Positions 35,951 to 46,770 of a DNA stretch of 64,000 nt are shown here, piece after piece. The translations under genes were made by a program, and so were the position numbers. The DNA lies in the NCBI GenBank assembly GCA_016124895.1, contig WGMU01000005.1, forward strand, positions 1 through 64,000, given 5' to 3'. Origin of the DNA: a bacterium. Lineage in GTDB: Bacteria > Planctomycetota > Planctomycetia > Planctomycetales > Planctomycetaceae. Positions within the stretch are counted from its first letter, which is position 1. Every line of letters starts with the position of its first letter. The notes under the pieces are model-generated. The model saw only the letters and a program-made list of their open reading frames with translations. It was not told where the DNA came from and searched no databases.

Positions 35951-36375
35951 CACGTCGATGCGGTCATCCGCGACAGGCTACGGGACGCCGCAGGTTTGAT
36001 TCAGAACGTGCCAGGCCCGCATGACGCTCGTTGACAGTCTGCCAGACGAGTGCTAGCGTAAGCCCTTTGACAATTTGCGATTAGCAGTGGCTGCCTGCGA
36101 AGTTTTCCTCTCATTTCCGCTGATTCCAGCAACGGCAGCCGCTCCCCTCACCATGCTCATTTCTATTCGTTCGGACTCTCTGACTTTCCTGCTGCCTTGT
36201 CCACATTCAGTTGACACAAAGTCGGTACCACATCGAGGCAAATCGCTATGGCGACGTCTTGATCCCCCGGTAATCGGTGTTTCCTGATGACTCAGTCGAC
36301 CAGACCAGCACAGATCGCCTAGAGTTCTCCGTCACTTCAGTGAGTGCATTTCGCTGTTCGAGAGGAAGTTCGCCG
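35951..36375. other. Intergenic region before FHA gene
   Basis: 425 bp without a convincing gene. A TTGACA occurs at 36211-36216 but no acceptable -10 follows at 16-18 bp. The promoter of the FHA gene should lie here. Confidence 0.4.
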
Positions 36376-37404
36376 ATGCTTCAGGCATTGCTCAAAGTCA
36401 AAGGTGGTAAGCAGGACGGAAAGCTGATCCCACTCGACACGAAGAAATTTCTGATCGGGCGCGAGCAGGACTGCCATCTTCGGCCTGGCAGTGAATCCGT
36501 CAGTCGTCACCACTGCGTCATTAACGTTGATGAGTTCTCTGTCCGCATCCGCGATCTGGGCAGTTCGAACGGGACCTGGCTGAACGGCACCCGGATTATT
36601 GGTGTGCAGGAAGCTCAGCCGGGAGATCTGCTGAAAGTCGGCAGCCTGGAATTCGAGCTGGTCTTCTCGAAGTCCGGAGCGCCCGTGGCGGCCGGAGCAG
36701 AAAAAGGCGGGACGACGTTCAATCTGACTGAGTTCTCGCTGGACGACGCGGAAGGCTTGTCTGAAACGGCGGTCATGTCCGGCGATACGGCAGTCATCAA
36801 CAAAGCCGATCTGGCCGCAGCGACGGGACAGACTGCTGAAGCTGCCCCGGAAGAAACCGAAGAGACGCCGGAAGTCGGAGTTGCTGCCGAGCAGCCGGCT
36901 GAAGAAGCGACCGCTGCCCCGACGGAACCGGCGCCGGTTGCCCAGACTCCTCCGATGGCTCCGCAGCAACCGATGGATCCCGGTTATGCCCAGCCAGGAT
37001 ACCCGCCGCAGCAGATGCCGGCGTACGGCGGCTATCCTCAGATGCCGGGCTATCCGCCACAGATGCCGGGCTACCCCGGATACGGAATGCCACAGTATCC
37101 CTATGGAATGCCACAGCCAGGTTACGGGATGCCTCAACCCGGCTATGGAATGCCGTATGGTGGGTACCCTCAGCAACCGATGGGCTACCCGGGGATGGCA
37201 CCTCAGCAGCCGACGCCGCAGCCGGTCGAAGAGTACGAGGAAGAAGAGACGGCGGACCTGACTTCCGAGCCCCTCGTCAAGCTGCCTGACCCGTCGGAGA
37301 CCGGCATTAAACAACCTGAGAAGAAGGCGGATGGAACTCCCGAAGCTCCTAAGCCTCCAAATCCGGCTGAAGAGATCCTGAAGAAAATGAAGACCCGCCG
37401 CTGA
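36376..37404 (+). CDS. FHA-domain protein with Pro/Gly/Tyr-rich region
   Basis: The 342-residue product begins with a forkhead-associated domain (residues about 5-95) with the phosphothreonine-binding positions visible: IGRE (27-30), SESVSRHH (39-46) and [12 protein letters not shown] linker rich in Ala, Glu and Thr follows. Residues about 195-285 form a low-complexity tract of P-G-Y, Q-P-G-Y-G-M-P and G-Y-P repeats, then a charged C-terminus (ILKKMKTRR). The ATG at 36376 has AGAGGAAG upstream. FHA domains read Ser/Thr kinase signalling, which is abundant in planctomycetes; the Pro/Gly/Tyr tract may mediate self-association or multivalent contacts. There is no signal peptide. Confidence 0.9.
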   Translation: MLQALLKVKGGKQDGKLIPLDTKKFLIGREQDCHLRPGSESVSRHHCVINVDEFSVRIRDLGSSNGTWLNGTRIIGVQEAQPGDLLKVGSLEFELVFSKSGAPVAAGAEKGGTTFNLTEFSLDDAEGLSETAVMSGDTAVINKADLAAATGQTAEAAPEETEETPEVGVAAEQPAEEATAAPTEPAPVAQTPPMAPQQPMDPGYAQPGYPPQQMPAYGGYPQMPGYPPQMPGYPGYGMPQYPYGMPQPGYGMPQPGYGMPYGGYPQQPMGYPGMAPQQPTPQPVEEYEEEETADLTSEPLVKLPDPSETGIKQPEKKADGTPEAPKPPNPAEEILKKMKTRR

Positions 37405-37554
37405 CCACAGTCGCGCGTTGTAATTACAGGCCAGTCGTCGATTTCAGCCGCGCGGCGACTCGTTCCCGGTCGGAAATGGCGACGCAAAGAAACTCAGCGA
37501 CGCATTTCGATGCGGCGACACCACACGAGGCAGCACAGCAAGAGGAGAGACAAC

Positions 37555-37761
37555 GTGAGCGAAACTAAGGACCCGCAGGAACTGCAGCGCCGTTATCGTG
37601 AGTTTCTTGATCTGATGCCGCTGGCACTGTCGCTCGCTGGCCTGCCGCACAGCGAGCTGGGTCGCTACTTCAGTGAAGAACAGATCGAAACCCGCGTCTT
37701 CGTGCTGCGGCACGCGTTCAAGGCAGCTCGACAACTCGCGCGAGAGCACGTGACGAAGTAA
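37555..37761 (+). CDS. Small conserved helical protein
   Basis: This 68-residue product appears to start at GTG 37555, because AGAGGAGA lies 6 bp upstream; an ATG at 37510 would add an unlikely His/Arg-rich leader. The sequence (PQELQRRYREFLDLMPLALS, then LGRYFSEEQIETRVFVLRHA) is charged and helical with no cysteine or membrane segment. I do not recognise a named family. It lies between the FHA and EVE genes on the same strand and is followed by a terminator-like hairpin. Confidence 0.7.
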   Translation: MSETKDPQELQRRYREFLDLMPLALSLAGLPHSELGRYFSEEQIETRVFVLRHAFKAARQLAREHVTK

Positions 37762-37809
37762 CGGTCTCAAGACCACGACACAGTCCGAATCACCGTACGG
37801 AACACACCA

Positions 37810-37850
37810 CAAGCCGCCCTGGCAGATGCTTCGGCGGCTTGCGTTGTTTC
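37810..37850 (+). terminator. Putative intrinsic terminator
   Basis: The stem CAAGCCGCC (37810-37818) pairs with GGCGGCTTG (37833-37841), followed by the T-containing CGTTGTTTC. It is placed 50 bp after the small helical protein. The T tract is interrupted, so confidence is moderate. Confidence 0.55.
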
Positions 37851-37935
37851 GTCACAGGCCTGCTTTGTTTCGTCTCAGAGCCGAGCCGCAATGAACATCG
37901 ACAGGAATTGACCTCAGCCGCAGGAAGTGACCTCA

Positions 37936-38424
37936 ATGGCCAAACAGCGAGCCCGCCGTTACTGGCTCTTCAAGTCGGAACCCGACGCATACTCGATTGA
38001 CGACCTGCAGTCGGACGGCCAAACGTTCTGGGACGGCGTGCGGAATTACCAGGCGCGGAACATGTTGCGCGACGAGATTCAGGTGGGCGACCGGATCCTG
38101 TTTTATCACAGCAACGCAAAACCGATGGCCGTTGTCGGTACGGCCGAGGTCATCCGCAGCGGCTATGCCGATCACACAGCGTTCGATCCCAATGACAAAC
38201 ACTACGATCCGAAGAGCGATCCCGACGAGCCGACCTGGTTCATGGTCGACGTGAAGTTTCTGCAGAAGTTCGAGACTCCGGTTACGCGCGACGACCTGAA
38301 GGGTGGCGAAGTCACCTCCGGAATGATGGTCATGCAGCGCGGCAGTCGCCTGTCGATTCAGCCTGTTACTGCTGTCGAATGGAAAGCCGTGCTGCAACGC
38401 GCCGGTGTGAACGAACCAAAGTGA
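37936..38424 (+). CDS. EVE domain protein
   Basis: This 162-residue product is a single EVE domain: YWLFKSEPDAYSIDDL, WDGVRNYQARNMLRD, GDRILFYHSNAKPMAVVGTA and MMVMQRGSRLSIQPVT are family hallmarks. EVE domains are PUA-like and bind modified nucleobases in DNA or RNA. The ATG at 37936 has CAGGAAG upstream; a GTG three codons earlier is possible. The convergent DUF3999-like gene ends 15 bp away. No restriction or modification gene is adjacent, so it is probably a housekeeping nucleic-acid reader rather than a defence component. Confidence 0.92.
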   Translation: MAKQRARRYWLFKSEPDAYSIDDLQSDGQTFWDGVRNYQARNMLRDEIQVGDRILFYHSNAKPMAVVGTAEVIRSGYADHTAFDPNDKHYDPKSDPDEPTWFMVDVKFLQKFETPVTRDDLKGGEVTSGMMVMQRGSRLSIQPVTAVEWKAVLQRAGVNEPK

Positions 38425-38439
38425 GCCAGGTCGCCAGGT

Positions 38440-39819
38440 TTACTCGCCCTCTGCCGGCCCGATGCGTTTCCCAGCGGAGTACAGCGCCCAGCCGAACAGG
38501 ACGATGAGCACCCCAGCGACGCCACCGAGAATGTACGGATTGTTGAGGACGGCCTTGATGTTGAGCGATTTCCCGTCAGCGGCAGAAAATGCCTGCTGAG
38601 GACCGAGTTGTGCCGCGACTGGCTCGACGCCCTCGCCCAGCAGCCGATTCAGCGCGGCAAGGTCATAGTCCGGTGCCTCGGTGTCGGCATCGTAAAGCAG
38701 CGAACAGGACTGTGACGGCTGAGTGAGAAAGACGGCTTCGTGAACCGGGCCGCGGGCTGTCACGGTGGAAATCTCAAGCGGCGGACTGTCGCGGTTTTCG
38801 ATGATCAGTCGGAACGAATCGGACCGCGTTTCCGGAAACTCGACTTTGAGTTTCTCCTCGTCGAGATCGCGGAACGAAAATCGATGAATCGTGCCGTCGC
38901 CGATCTGCTTCCAGTCGGATCGACCGGGTGAGGTATCCGGAACTTCGACAACGACGCTGCGACTGAAGTTTGATGAACCAGTTTCGACGACGAATGACGA
39001 GATCGGCTGTCGCTGCGTCGTGATCTCGATCACTGTGCGACTGAGTTTTTCGTCGAGTGTCGTTGCAGCCATCTTTGTCGGCCAGTCGACAGCGACAACA
39101 TCTTTGACCCGCTGGTGAGACTCCTCGCGGATCCACTCAATCCGGTTGATACGGAATGGACGGCGTCGAATCAGTGTTCGTTCCTGCCGGCTGACTTCTT
39201 CCTTGCCCTGCAGGTTCCGTGTCAGGTTCAGATACGGTGACTCGACGTCGTCGGTCATGGCGCGAACGTCGATTCGGAAGTGCCGTGCCGAATTCTTTGG
39301 CAGCTCGACCGTGTCGCGGCGGACGTCAACCACGGCCGAGTAGTCGAAGATCAGTTCGCCCTCGACGAGCAGCTTCGGTTCCGTGCTGTCTTCCGAAACC
39401 GAGTAGACGTCGACCTGCTGCTCGAAGTCAGACAGCGGCGTTACCAGACGCAAATGCGTCGGTTGAGGATCGTCTTTCCCGAGTGAGACGCGAATTTCAA
39501 AGCGGTCCTCTTCGACTGGCCGCGCGGTGAGTTCGCCAGCCGGCCAGTTGCGACGAGTCGTCCGCAATTCCGTTGTCTGACGTTTCCGCAGGAGGAACGG
39601 GACTGTCTGACGCTCGCCGGAAACGATCCGCAGATCGGACAAGTCATCGGCTGCAACGGTGTAAACCTCGCTGTCGAGCGGCACAGCAACAAGTTCCTCG
39701 GCAACCTGCGACGGTGCGACCTCGATGGGTTTGAGCAGCGCTTGCGACAGAGGCTCAGCAGAGCGCACGCAGTCGCTCATCACACAGACAAGCAGCAGTG
39801 AAGCCAGCATCCGTTTCAT
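38440..39819 (-). CDS. DUF3999-like exported membrane-anchored protein
   Basis: The 459-residue product has a signal peptide (residues 1-20), a long beta-rich extracytoplasmic region and a single C-terminal membrane helix (about 435-452, [16 protein letters not shown]). Its start overlaps the stop of the DUF2339 gene by 4 bp, so the two are translationally coupled. DUF3999 proteins are known companions of DUF2339 proteins, and the layout here fits. The function is unknown; an envelope complex with the polytopic DUF2339 partner is inferred. Confidence 0.8.
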   Translation of the reverse strand: MKRMLASLLLVCVMSDCVRSAEPLSQALLKPIEVAPSQVAEELVAVPLDSEVYTVAADDLSDLRIVSGERQTVPFLLRKRQTTELRTTRRNWPAGELTARPVEEDRFEIRVSLGKDDPQPTHLRLVTPLSDFEQQVDVYSVSEDSTEPKLLVEGELIFDYSAVVDVRRDTVELPKNSARHFRIDVRAMTDDVESPYLNLTRNLQGKEEVSRQERTLIRRRPFRINRIEWIREESHQRVKDVVAVDWPTKMAATTLDEKLSRTVIEITTQRQPISSFVVETGSSNFSRSVVVEVPDTSPGRSDWKQIGDGTIHRFSFRDLDEEKLKVEFPETRSDSFRLIIENRDSPPLEISTVTARGPVHEAVFLTQPSQSCSLLYDADTEAPDYDLAALNRLLGEGVEPVAAQLGPQQAFSAADGKSLNIKAVLNNPYILGGVAGVLIVLFGWALYSAGKRIGPAEGE

Positions 39820-42626
39820 GATTGACCTCCTTCGGGCTCTGCATCAGACGCAGCGGAGTCAGCCGGGTCCGGGCTTTGAGCGGGCGGAACTGCATCGGCC
39901 GGACGCGCCGCTTCAGCGGTGACCTGTGACTGCGGCAACGAGGCGACGTTGTCTGAAAGAGTTCCGTCTGTCAGCTCCTTGTCCGTGGCGAACGCGTACC
40001 GGTACTTCAGGTAAACGAACGAGCCAGTCAGCACGAGGATGCCCAGCAGGATGAAGGCGACGACTCGGTAGATCTGGTCGAGACTTGCCAGGTCGGCGAG
40101 GAACACCTTGCCCGCCACGATAGCAAACAGCGTCAGGCCGACGAGTCGCATCGGACGAATGTTGCGTCGGATGCCGCTCAGGATCAGCGACAGTGCATAG
40201 ATCGTCCACAGGATTGAGATGCCGCCGGCCTGCAGTCCCGGCACGTAGGTGTGCAGGAACGAGTTCAGTTCGAGCGTCGTCACGATGAACAGGAACGCGA
40301 GTCCGGTGATACCGAATTCCAGCCGCAGTCGGCGAGTGTCGGGTTTGCCGCTGAGCAGTCGGAAGGCGAGGACGAAGAAGCCCAGTGTCGCGCCGAAGTC
40401 GAGCACTCGCAGCCCGGCGTCGCGGAAGCTGTACGGCCCGTCATAAATCCAGTGGCCGGTCACATCCCACGACTGCAGATCGAAGAAGACCAGCTTGCAC
40501 AGCAGGCTGGCGACGAACAGTGTCAACAGAATCCGGATGACATTGCTCGCCGCCGTGCGGTACTCCCACAGCAGCAGAAAGCACATCGCGACCCACAGGA
40601 TAGTCAGTGCAGGCAGCTTCACGGCCGGAAGCAGGTCGCCGAACGTCCGGTTCAGTTCCAGGTGCAGATACAGAAACAGCAGGCCAAACGCCGCCACAAC
40701 GAACGACTTCAGGGCGAGGCTGTCGCGAGCCAGGCTGGGAATATCCGTGCCGGGTGGCATCGTCAGGCCATTCTGCAGAGCGGGCTCGGATTTCAGCAGT
40801 CTGTACGCGCCCCCGAGCGACGCGATCGGGACACCGAACATGACAACGCGCTGGAAGACATCCCAGAAGTACTGCGCGAGTGGCAGGTCAGCGGCGCTGC
40901 CGGATCGGTATTGAGCCGGCAGATCGAGAAACGCGAAGCGGAACATCACAATCAGATACAGCACGTAGGCGACGTGCTGCAGGAAGCGGCTCTGCAATCT
41001 CCCGGCGATCCACAGCGTCACGACCGCCTGCAGTGCCCAGCTCGCCGTGATCCACTCCGAGGAAAGCAACAGCGGAATCGTCACCGCAAGGAAGAACGAC
41101 GCCAGCCCGGTGAAGCTGAGCATCAGTTCGCGATCGAGCACTCGCCGCACCAGGCAGTAGTAAACGTGCGCCGTGTAAAACGCCGTCAGAGACAATGTCG
41201 CCGCCGCCACCCACTCACGCGAGTACGCGACTTCGATCACGCGAAAACTCATCGCAAAGAAGATGCCCGCGTTCAGAAACAGCACCAGGACATCGAGCAG
41301 GTTCGACCGCGTCTGCGTCCGCAGGTTGAAGAGGAAGACCATCGTCGAAAACAGAACGAAGAACGCCGCGAGGAACGGCATCACTTCGAGGAAGTACGTC
41401 GCTTCGTAATCCTGCAGGGCGGCGCCGGTCAACGTCCAGTGGCACGCGAGGCTGAGATAATTCAACAGCGGCCACTGCTTGTGGGCGCACATCCACAGAA
41501 CGCCAGCGCCCAGCACGAGCATGTAGCCATACAGGCCGAGAAAGTTGACGACGTCCGTGCTGAGCATCACCGGCGTGCCATAGCCGCCGAGCACTCCAAG
41601 GATCGCAACCAGCTTCGAGTTAAACCGCAATGCCACGCCGCCCGAGAGAACCGTGACGACGATCATCGCCGCATACGCGGCGGGCATCGGAATCAGCTTA
41701 TGAAAATGCCAGGCTGCGAAGACAGCAAAGTAGAGCGACGCGACTCCACCACCCATCAGTCCCTGGCCAAGAATGGTGTACTTTCCTCCGAGCAACCTCG
41801 TTCCACCGATGAGCAGTCCGAGTCCTGCAATAACAGTCAGGCCAACGCGAGCAACCGGCGTGATCAGGTCGCGTTCGATCGAGTACTTCAGGAAGAAACC
41901 AACGCCGACGACCAGCAGCAGGATGCCCACTCGCAGCAGCCATTGACTGGCGACCGCGTACTCCATCGAAACGCCCTGAGGCACGTGTTCTTCACCAACG
42001 ATGATCCAGTTCCAGCAACGGCGCAGAACATCTTTTGCAGCCGTTTCAAACGCCGACGGTTCGCGCGGCGCTGGCTTTGGGGCGAGTGGTTTCCGTTTCG
42101 CAGCGTCTTCCGCAACGGCGCCTGCACCGACTTCTGGATGATTGGCAGCGGCTTCTTCGGCTGCCTTGCTTCTGTCAAGAAATGCGGCGACTCGATCGCC
42201 CGGTGTTTCGGCGGTCGGAGACAGTGATTTCGCGGCTGCGACCTCTGCTGGTTTCGCCTCAGCAGGAGACGATGGCAGGCGGTCCGCTCCTGTTTCCCGG
42301 ACGCCTTCTGCTCCCGACGCTCCCTGAGTAACAGGCGCTGGTGCGGTTGCTGCTGATTCGGCAGGGACCGCAGGCGAATCCGATCCCCGCTCTGTGGCCT
42401 CAGACGGGGGAGCTTCCGTCGCGGACGTCTCAGCCGTCGGCGACACAGCAACTTTTTCCCGCAGATGTTTCATCTGCCGCTGAATCTCCGCCAGCTCACC
42501 CATGATGCGGCGGTAGCGGGCGTCGTCCGTCGACTGCAGGTTCGACAGTTTGACGACCATGATGATCGGGGCGAGGACGATCGCTGCCAGAACGCCGAGA
42601 CCCACAAGGCCCAGAAGCACTTCCAT
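39816..42626 (-). CDS. DUF2339 polytopic membrane protein
   Basis: The 936-residue protein starts with one membrane helix (about residues 5-27) and a short helical coil ([21 protein letters not shown]). A 120-residue Ala/Pro/Glu-rich linker follows, then about twenty more membrane helices from residue 230 to 880 and a polar C-terminal tail. This is the DUF2339 layout, with [22 protein letters not shown] near the start of the helical region. The ATG has GAGG at 8 bp. The family has no established function; it is coupled to the DUF3999-like gene. Confidence 0.9.
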   Translation of the reverse strand: MEVLLGLVGLGVLAAIVLAPIIMVVKLSNLQSTDDARYRRIMGELAEIQRQMKHLREKVAVSPTAETSATEAPPSEATERGSDSPAVPAESAATAPAPVTQGASGAEGVRETGADRLPSSPAEAKPAEVAAAKSLSPTAETPGDRVAAFLDRSKAAEEAAANHPEVGAGAVAEDAAKRKPLAPKPAPREPSAFETAAKDVLRRCWNWIIVGEEHVPQGVSMEYAVASQWLLRVGILLLVVGVGFFLKYSIERDLITPVARVGLTVIAGLGLLIGGTRLLGGKYTILGQGLMGGGVASLYFAVFAAWHFHKLIPMPAAYAAMIVVTVLSGGVALRFNSKLVAILGVLGGYGTPVMLSTDVVNFLGLYGYMLVLGAGVLWMCAHKQWPLLNYLSLACHWTLTGAALQDYEATYFLEVMPFLAAFFVLFSTMVFLFNLRTQTRSNLLDVLVLFLNAGIFFAMSFRVIEVAYSREWVAAATLSLTAFYTAHVYYCLVRRVLDRELMLSFTGLASFFLAVTIPLLLSSEWITASWALQAVVTLWIAGRLQSRFLQHVAYVLYLIVMFRFAFLDLPAQYRSGSAADLPLAQYFWDVFQRVVMFGVPIASLGGAYRLLKSEPALQNGLTMPPGTDIPSLARDSLALKSFVVAAFGLLFLYLHLELNRTFGDLLPAVKLPALTILWVAMCFLLLWEYRTAASNVIRILLTLFVASLLCKLVFFDLQSWDVTGHWIYDGPYSFRDAGLRVLDFGATLGFFVLAFRLLSGKPDTRRLRLEFGITGLAFLFIVTTLELNSFLHTYVPGLQAGGISILWTIYALSLILSGIRRNIRPMRLVGLTLFAIVAGKVFLADLASLDQIYRVVAFILLGILVLTGSFVYLKYRYAFATDKELTDGTLSDNVASLPQSQVTAEAARPADAVPPAQSPDPADSAASDAEPEGGQS

Positions 42627-42964
42627 CGTTCGTCCTCGCCGATACTCGCTGTCAGAAAAATGCGACGGCAGTTGCGATCTGTCTAAACTGTCGGCCGATC
42701 TGGAAAACGTGGAGACCGACGGACGCAGAGCGAAGGCACCAGAGAAGTATCACGCAGAATTTCATAAACGCACGCCAGACCGATCCACGGGAGCGATGCG
42801 TCCACCGATCCCGCCCGCGCTGGCCCGCCTTTTGAAATGTCGAACCGGCCGGACTACGATTCCGGACGCCTCGGATTTCCGCGGCTCGGACACATACTCC
42901 GTGTTCGGCTTCCGACTGCTCTTCCCGCTTCACGGACCGATCCGGCCCGCAGAAGGATCTTGTC
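42627..42964. other. Divergent region upstream of thiC
   Basis: About 340 bp lie between the DUF2339 start and thiC. I looked for a TPP riboswitch (CTGAGA and ACCTGATC-type elements) and did not see one on the plus strand. No gene is recognisable. Confidence 0.5.
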
Positions 42965-44767
42965 ATGACGGCATCTCAATCGTCCTCGGCCACTTCGTCT
43001 TACACTCTGCCAGAACTCGGCGGGAATCCCTCGACGACCGCCCAGGGCACGAATCCCGGCAGCTTCGCGAAGCGGGCTCAGATCGCTCCTGGCCGTACGG
43101 GAGCACTGACGTTCGCGTCGCCCGACACGCCGGGAATGCCGGCTCCGTCGGAGAAGACCGCCTGGGACTTCATGCCGGAACACTGGACGTTGAAGGCCGG
43201 CTTCGAGACCGATTACGAATGCGCCGACGCGTGGCAGCCGCCGGCTGGCTTCGAGCCCCTCACTCAGCTTGAACATGCTCGCGTCGGCAACATCACCTCG
43301 CAGATGCAGCGCGTTGCCGAGCGCGAGCCGCATCTCACCGCCGAGCAGGTTCGCGATGAAGTCGCCGCCGGTCGGATGGTCATCCCGGCGAACATCAACC
43401 ATCTGCAGTATCAGCTCGATCCGATGGCGATCGGCCGCGCGTCAAAGACCAAAGTCAACGCGAACATGGGCGCCTCGCCGGTTTCGTCCGGGACCGACGA
43501 AGAAGTCGAGAAGCTCCGCTGGGCCGAAAAGTGGGGCGCGGACACCGTCATGGACCTCTCGACCGGTGGCAACCTCAACGAGTGCCGCGAAGCGATCATC
43601 CGCAACTCGACCGTCCCGATCGGCACCGTCCCGATTTACTCGATGATCATCGGCCGGAAGATCGAGGACCTGACGTTCGCCGACATCCTGCGGTCACTCG
43701 AACACCAGGCGAAGCAGGGCGTCGACTACTTCACGATTCACGCCGGCGTGCGGATGGCGCATCTGGAATTCGTTCGCAATCGCCTGATCGGCATCGTCAG
43801 CCGCGGCGGATCGCTGCTGGCCAAGTGGATGATCGAACATCACGATGAAAACCCGATGTATACGCTGTGGGAAGACATCTGCGACGTCATGCGCGAGCAC
43901 GACGTTACTTTCTCAATCGGCGACGGCCTGCGACCAGGAGGACTGGCCGACGCGACCGACCGGGCTCAACTGGCCGAGCTCGAAACGCTGGGCGAACTGA
44001 CCGAGCGAGCCTGGCGGAAGGGCGTGCAGGTCATGATCGAAGGCCCCGGTCACGTGCCGCTCGACCAGATTGAATACAACATGAAGCTGCAGCGCACGCT
44101 GTGTCACGGAGCCCCGTTTTACGTGCTCGGCCCACTGGTGACCGACATCTTCCCCGGCTACGACCACATCACGAGCTGCATCGGCGCGACCAACGCTGCA
44201 TACCACGGTGCGAGTATGCTCTGCTACGTGACGCCGAAAGAGCATCTCGGTCTGCCCAAGAAAGACGACGTCAAGCAGGGCTGCGTGGCGTACAAAATCG
44301 CCGCGCACGCCGCAGACGTCGCGCTCGGTATTCCTGGCTCGCGGGATCAGGACGACGAACTGACGAAGGCCCGCGCGGCACTCAACTGGGAGAAGCATTT
44401 CGAGTTGAGTTTCGACCCGGAACTCGCCCGCGCCCTGCACGACGAAGACCTCGACGTCGACACCGACTTCTGCGCCATGTGCGGCCACGACTGGTGCAGC
44501 GTCCGGATCTCGAAAGAGATCGAAATGTTCGTGTCCGGGAAGGACGAGGATTACGCGTGGGACAAAGCCAAAGTCAGCGCGGCCCTCAATCCCGACCAGC
44601 TCGCGATTCTGGACGCGCGCGGCGTGCTCTCGCCGGATGAAATCCACAAACTGGCGTCGAAGACGAAGAAGTCCGTCACCACGGACGACGGCAAGGCGTC
44701 CTGCCACAGCGACTACGTTGACGCCGACGAAGCGAAGCGAATCCAGGAAGAAGTGACGACCGCCTGA
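42965..44767 (+). CDS. thiC: Phosphomethylpyrimidine synthase ThiC
   Basis: A 600-residue radical-SAM-type enzyme converting aminoimidazole ribotide to hydroxymethylpyrimidine phosphate in thiamin synthesis. The family motifs are contiguous: [61 protein letters not shown] and DHITSCIGA. The [4Fe-4S] cluster motif Cys503-x2-Cys506-x4-Cys511 (CAMCGHDWC) sits in the C-terminal domain. The ATG has GAAGGATC upstream. The gene is followed 40 bp later by a small Cys-containing membrane protein gene. No TPP riboswitch is visible upstream, unlike most bacterial thiC genes. Confidence 0.97.
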   Translation: MTASQSSSATSSYTLPELGGNPSTTAQGTNPGSFAKRAQIAPGRTGALTFASPDTPGMPAPSEKTAWDFMPEHWTLKAGFETDYECADAWQPPAGFEPLTQLEHARVGNITSQMQRVAEREPHLTAEQVRDEVAAGRMVIPANINHLQYQLDPMAIGRASKTKVNANMGASPVSSGTDEEVEKLRWAEKWGADTVMDLSTGGNLNECREAIIRNSTVPIGTVPIYSMIIGRKIEDLTFADILRSLEHQAKQGVDYFTIHAGVRMAHLEFVRNRLIGIVSRGGSLLAKWMIEHHDENPMYTLWEDICDVMREHDVTFSIGDGLRPGGLADATDRAQLAELETLGELTERAWRKGVQVMIEGPGHVPLDQIEYNMKLQRTLCHGAPFYVLGPLVTDIFPGYDHITSCIGATNAAYHGASMLCYVTPKEHLGLPKKDDVKQGCVAYKIAAHAADVALGIPGSRDQDDELTKARAALNWEKHFELSFDPELARALHDEDLDVDTDFCAMCGHDWCSVRISKEIEMFVSGKDEDYAWDKAKVSAALNPDQLAILDARGVLSPDEIHKLASKTKKSVTTDDGKASCHSDYVDADEAKRIQEEVTTA

Positions 44768-44807
44768 AATGGACCGCGTTCGTTGAGCACGGACAGGGAT
44801 TCTCATC

Positions 44808-45005
44808 GTGAACTGGTCCGACTGGCAGCTCTGGCTCACTCTGGCAATCGTCGCAGCGGCGGCGGTCGCACTGTTTCGCCGAATGCGGGCGTTCGTCACC
44901 GGCCGCGGAAAGTCAGCCTGCGATGACTGCTCAGCGAAATCACGGCGCGATGAGCAGACGCAGGATCGTTTGATTGACGACCTGGAAGACTGGACGACTC
45001 GGTGA
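44808..45005 (+). CDS. Small single-pass membrane protein with CxxC
   Basis: The 65-residue product starts at GTG 44808 with CAGGGA upstream. One membrane helix (about residues 7-23, WLTLAIVAAAAVALF) precedes a basic segment and a CDDC motif (38-41), then an acidic tail. The layout recalls the FeoB-associated Cys-rich membrane proteins, but no feoB is nearby and the match is only by shape. It may be cotranscribed with thiC. The CDDC pair could bind a metal or take part in thiol chemistry on the cytoplasmic side. Confidence 0.6.
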   Translation: MNWSDWQLWLTLAIVAAAAVALFRRMRAFVTGRGKSACDDCSAKSRRDEQTQDRLIDDLEDWTTR

Positions 45006-45034
45006 CGGAGTCGTCGTGACCGGGGTCCGGCCTG

Positions 45035-46684
45035 CTACGACGACACGGACCGATTCAGCCCTTTCACCTCGAACTGTACGCCGTCGGTCGGCTGCGGGTT
45101 GCGTTTCAGATTGCGGTAAATCTTCAGCGAATAATCACTGAGAGTGCCGCAGCGCCCGGTGACCGGGATTTCGGTCGCGAGTTCAAAACGCTCAGGGTGG
45201 TCGCGCAGGACGTCTCGCAGTCTCTCGGCCGTCGGAATGTCGAGGCCGAGTGGGTCTTCGACAACGACGAAGGCCGGATCAAAGCGGTACAGAATGTCGA
45301 GCATCTCCTGCTCGTTCGTCGCGTACTCGGCAAAGTCAGTGCTCGGCACGCAGATGAATCCGTAAAACAGCTTGTCGCCACGCAGCACAGTATGACGCCG
45401 TTGCGGATCCAGATGCCGCACGTGATATGTGAAGTTGCCGTCGAGCCAGCCGTCGAACAGAAAGCGATTCGGTTCTGGTGACTGGTCGAGCACCCATTGA
45501 GCGGCGGCGCGATAACCGGAAATGTTCGGACTCGGCACTTTGATCGCCGCCGACACCGTTGTCCCCAGCAGGAGAGCGATGAGAACCGGCCGCAGCACGA
45601 CGCGGTAGCGGCAGCGCGATATCGACGTCACACCGCTCCATGCGAGCAGCGCCAGAGCGGGAACCCAGTAGATCGCGTGCCGCTCGTCCTGTTCGGCAAT
45701 TGGTGTGAACGTCAGCCAGGTGGCAAGCAGCATCGCGACATACGGGAGGTTCTCACGACGGCGCTCCCAGCGTCGCAGTTCGATCACTCCGAGAATCGCC
45801 GCGACTGCGAACAGCAGTCCCGTCTGATGAGGGATGCTCGCGGGATAGTACAGCAACCGTTCCAGCAGCGTCTGAGCGGCCGTTTCCGGGACCACTGACT
45901 GCGAGGCCTGACGTGAATGTAACGCTCCGACCTGTGTGGCAGCGACCGCGTAAAACGGGATGACCATCAGCAACGCAACGGCCGCTGCAGCGAGAACTTC
46001 CCGTCGCCACAGGATTGAGAACTGACTCCGCGCCAGGATCAGAATGCCGAACATCGGGAGCAGATAGACGGCATCGAAACGTGTCAACGCGGCGCAGGCC
46101 GAAGCGATCGCCGCCGCATAGATGTCACAGCGGCGGGACTCGTCGAGATATCTGACGAAATAGAACGTTGCGGCGAGGCAGAATGCCAGCGTCGGCATTT
46201 CGAGCATCACCTGGTGCGAATAGACAAACACCAGCGGCGTCAACGCAAACAGCAGAACAACGACCGCCGCGACACCACGACCATGCGTTCTTGAAATCAG
46301 TCGATTCAGGTAGACGCACGCCAGGAACGAGAACACAGCGACGGTCACCTGGCCGACGAGATATGACGTACCGAAAACGCTCATCAGAGCACCTTCGACG
46401 AAGTGAAACAGCGGCGGCCAGATCAGCAATCCGAGAGCCGGATACTGCACGTAATACGATTCCGCATACTGTTTCAGATGCGTGACCGGCTGGTCCGCCA
46501 GCGCGTCACGAAAGAAAACTCCGGTCATCACGTGCCGGTTTTCGTCGCCGTAAAAAACCGGCTCGTCAGGCTGCGGAATCGCCAGATGCGTAGCCACGAT
46601 CACCAGTAATGACGGCAGTATCCACCACCAGGCTCCCGGAGCAACCTGAGCGCGACAACCGTTTGAACTCTGCAGTGGCTCCAC
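45035..46684 (-). CDS. GT-C membrane glycosyltransferase (GT39/ArnT-like)
   Basis: This 549-residue polytopic protein has an N-terminal helix followed by an acidic loop with QPDEPVFYGDENRH (the DE/GD residues typical of GT-C catalytic loops), then around ten membrane helices and a soluble C-terminal domain (from about 385). The start is GTG with CGGAG 9 bp upstream. Such enzymes transfer a sugar from a polyprenyl-phosphate carrier to lipid, glycan or protein on the outer face of the inner membrane. It is the last gene of the minus-strand glycan cluster. Confidence 0.85.
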   Translation of the reverse strand: MEPLQSSNGCRAQVAPGAWWWILPSLLVIVATHLAIPQPDEPVFYGDENRHVMTGVFFRDALADQPVTHLKQYAESYYVQYPALGLLIWPPLFHFVEGALMSVFGTSYLVGQVTVAVFSFLACVYLNRLISRTHGRGVAAVVVLLFALTPLVFVYSHQVMLEMPTLAFCLAATFYFVRYLDESRRCDIYAAAIASACAALTRFDAVYLLPMFGILILARSQFSILWRREVLAAAAVALLMVIPFYAVAATQVGALHSRQASQSVVPETAAQTLLERLLYYPASIPHQTGLLFAVAAILGVIELRRWERRRENLPYVAMLLATWLTFTPIAEQDERHAIYWVPALALLAWSGVTSISRCRYRVVLRPVLIALLLGTTVSAAIKVPSPNISGYRAAAQWVLDQSPEPNRFLFDGWLDGNFTYHVRHLDPQRRHTVLRGDKLFYGFICVPSTDFAEYATNEQEMLDILYRFDPAFVVVEDPLGLDIPTAERLRDVLRDHPERFELATEIPVTGRCGTLSDYSLKIYRNLKRNPQPTDGVQFEVKGLNRSVSS

Positions 46685-46770
46685 GCGATCAGCTCCGCTT
46701 TCTGAAAGTCCATCGGAATTCTGAACAGGTCACTGATAGGGGACGTTTTGAGCTGCCGCGCCGACGAGAT

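Noticed and set aside
36211-36245. Promoter with TTGACA for the FHA gene
   Set aside because: The -35 is good but no -10 hexamer occurs at acceptable spacing.
36337-37314. 325-codon minus-strand open frame
   Set aside because: It is antisense to the FHA gene and Arg/His/Leu-rich without recognisable motifs.
37936-38424. EVE protein as part of a defence island
   Set aside because: No restriction, nuclease or modification genes are adjacent.
40251-42227. 658-codon plus-strand open frame
   Set aside because: It is exactly antisense to the DUF2339 gene, has a Gln/Arg/His-biased composition typical of reversed GC-rich coding sequence, and shows no domain.
42627-42964. TPP riboswitch before thiC
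   Set aside because: The characteristic THI-box sequences are not visible on the coding strand.
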